DNA of 60,565 nt, taken from assembly GCA_934130355.1 (NCBI GenBank), contig CAKOXV010000009.1:1-60565 (forward strand). Reading direction: 5' to 3'. Below are positions 59,567 through 60,565 of the stretch, piece by piece. A program made the translations under genes and the position numbers. This DNA is from an uncultured Clostridia bacterium. GTDB lineage: Bacteria; Bacillota; Clostridia; TANB77; CAG-508. Positions within the stretch are counted from its first letter, which is position 1; the number at the start of each line of letters is the position of its first letter. The notes under the pieces are model-generated. The model had not been told where the DNA came from, did no database searches, and was given only the letters and a program-made list of their open reading frames with translations.

Positions 59567-60262
59567 TCACAATTTTTCTCTCTGACTAAAAATGCTTACA
59601 TAGTTTGCATTTCCTATTACAATATGGTCTAATAGTTGTATCCCTAGTATTTCTGATGCTTGTTCAACTTTTTTAGTAAATTCAATATCACTATTACTTG
59701 GCGTAGGATCTCCTGATGGATGATTATGTATTAATATTATTTTTGATGCTTCTATTTTTACTGCTTCATTTAATATTGATTTTATTGTAGCAGTTGCGAA
59801 ATTTCCTGCACCTATAGCAATATCTCTAATTTTGATTAATTTATTTTTATTGTTTAACATAGCTACCTTTAGTATTTCTTGTTTCTCAAATCTCATTTTT
59901 TGCATTAATAATTCAGCAATATCATAAGGTTTTAGTATTTGTATTTCTTTATAATTTGTTACCATATTCATTCTTGTAGCCAATTCACAAATCGCTTTTA
60001 ATTGAATTGCTTTTACTTTTCCAATACCTTTTATTTTCATGAATTCCTCAACTGTTAATTCTCTCAAGAAATTCAAGTCGTCTTTTTTATCAGTATTTAA
60101 TTTCAAAATTTGATGTGCTAAACCTACTGCTGTTTCTTCTTTTGTTCCAGTTTTAATTATTATTGCAAGCAACTCAGCATTTGTTAATGTTTTTTCTCCA
60201 TACTGTTCTAATTTTTCATATGGTCTTTCTGCTTCTGGTAACTCTTTCATTTTAATTGGCAT
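59567..60262 (-). CDS. radC: DNA repair protein RadC (JAMM domain)
   Basis: A 231-aa RadC protein. It has an N-terminal helix-hairpin-helix region (LTNAELLAIIIKTGTKEE..., FMKIKGIGKVKAIQLKAICEL) and the JAMM metalloprotease-like domain with the zinc motif IHNHPSGDPTPSNSD near residue 179. Its true biochemical role is unsettled despite the name. It is first in the shape operon, the classic Firmicutes arrangement, and has a consensus promoter. Confidence 0.96.
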   Translation of the reverse strand: MPIKMKELPEAERPYEKLEQYGEKTLTNAELLAIIIKTGTKEETAVGLAHQILKLNTDKKDDLNFLRELTVEEFMKIKGIGKVKAIQLKAICELATRMNMVTNYKEIQILKPYDIAELLMQKMRFEKQEILKVAMLNNKNKLIKIRDIAIGAGNFATATIKSILNEAVKIEASKIILIHNHPSGDPTPSNSDIEFTKKVEQASEILGIQLLDHIVIGNANYVSIFSQREKL

Positions 60263-60306
60263 ATAATTTTTCTCCTCTCATTAGAGGTCCCCTATACCAT
60301 GGTACT

Positions 60307-60335
60307 ATTATATATTGTATTTGCATTTTTTTCAA
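60307..60335 (-). promoter_or_regulatory. Sigma-A promoter for the radC-mre operon
   Basis: Minus-strand TTGAAA and TATAAT with a 17-bp spacer, about 45 bp before radC. Confidence 0.8.
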
Positions 60336-60360
60336 GTCTTATTTTGAGTTTAAGTACTTT

Positions 60361-60502
60361 TTTATTACTAATTAATTACTTAAAAATATGCCCTACCACA
60401 AGATGATTAATAGCACTGCTGAGCTTATATGTATATATTGAATAATGGAGAATTTTGTACATCTAAACTTGAGTATAAAAAATCTTAAAGTGCCAAAAGA
60501 GA
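60361..60502. repeat. Long palindromic intergenic element, copy E (left half only)
   Basis: Forward orientation. It has the outer end (ATTACTAATTAATTACTTAA), a copy-specific arm (GATGATTAATAGCACTGCTG) and the core start (TATTGAATAATGGAGAATTT... to GTGCCAAAAGAG). Similarity stops near 60502 and different AT-rich sequence follows to the window end. It is therefore truncated, or its remainder was displaced by an insertion lying beyond the window. Confidence 0.8.
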
Positions 60503-60565
60503 CTAACTATATGTTGTCAATAGAAAAAATGAAAAAAGTTAAAAAAATTTATAATATATAAAATT

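Noticed and set aside
58975..59589. Plus-strand open frame of 204 codons opposite mreB
   Set aside because: Shadow of mreB; no ribosome site and low-complexity translation.

Overview
The window is about 60.6 kb of very AT-rich DNA from a spore-forming low-GC Firmicute, most likely an uncultured clostridial lineage. Evidence for this is sigH, spoIIE with a Spo0A-type box, a PdaB-like deacetylase, mreBCD/mrdA/minC, almost exclusive use of AGA for arginine, AAAGGAGG-type ribosome sites, and an OLE RNA with its membrane partner OapA. Nearly all genes lie on the minus strand, so transcription mostly runs from high to low coordinates.

Layout. 1-0.9 kb: rpsG (cut by the window edge) and rpsL, led by a promoter and hairpin. 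1-9.5 kb: coiled-coil protein, trmFO, SNF2 helicase, HD hydrolase, cmk, phosphodiester glycosidase. 10-15 kb: sigH, murI, two half-size TauE/SafE permeases, rarA, divergent ruvA. 15-17 kb: OLE RNA and OapA. 17-22.4 kb: thymidylate kinase, two hypothetical genes, a FAD/Rieske oxidoreductase, an M18 aminopeptidase. 22.4-29.4 kb: an operon of nagZ, a coiled-coil protein and four modular proteins (helical leader plus hydrolase or peptidase domain). 29.5-49 kb: tRNA-Arg(UCU), housekeeping RNA-modification, DNA-repair and metabolic genes. 49.6-54 kb: spoIIE and small acidic or low-complexity proteins. 54-60.3 kb: the radC-mreB-mreC-mreD-mrdA-minC shape and division operon.

Two things stand out. First, in the 22.4-27.7 kb operon three of the four modular genes carry a frameshift, each needing a +1 skip. 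In every case the skip can be placed exactly at a zero-frame CGG codon followed by A, so that the ribosome would resume on GGA (Gly). By eye I found no in-frame CGG in the ordinary genes of the window. The few others are in three small regions that look foreign. This suggests either a programmed or hungry-codon +1 frameshift system, or a shared mutational process. Second, five copies (A-E) of a roughly 390-bp palindromic element sit between genes. It has short conserved ends, copy-specific arms that remain complementary within each copy, and a conserved core of about 275 bp whose stem changes are compensated between copies. I found no transposase for it in the window.

All calls are made by reading the sequence; no database or folding program was run.
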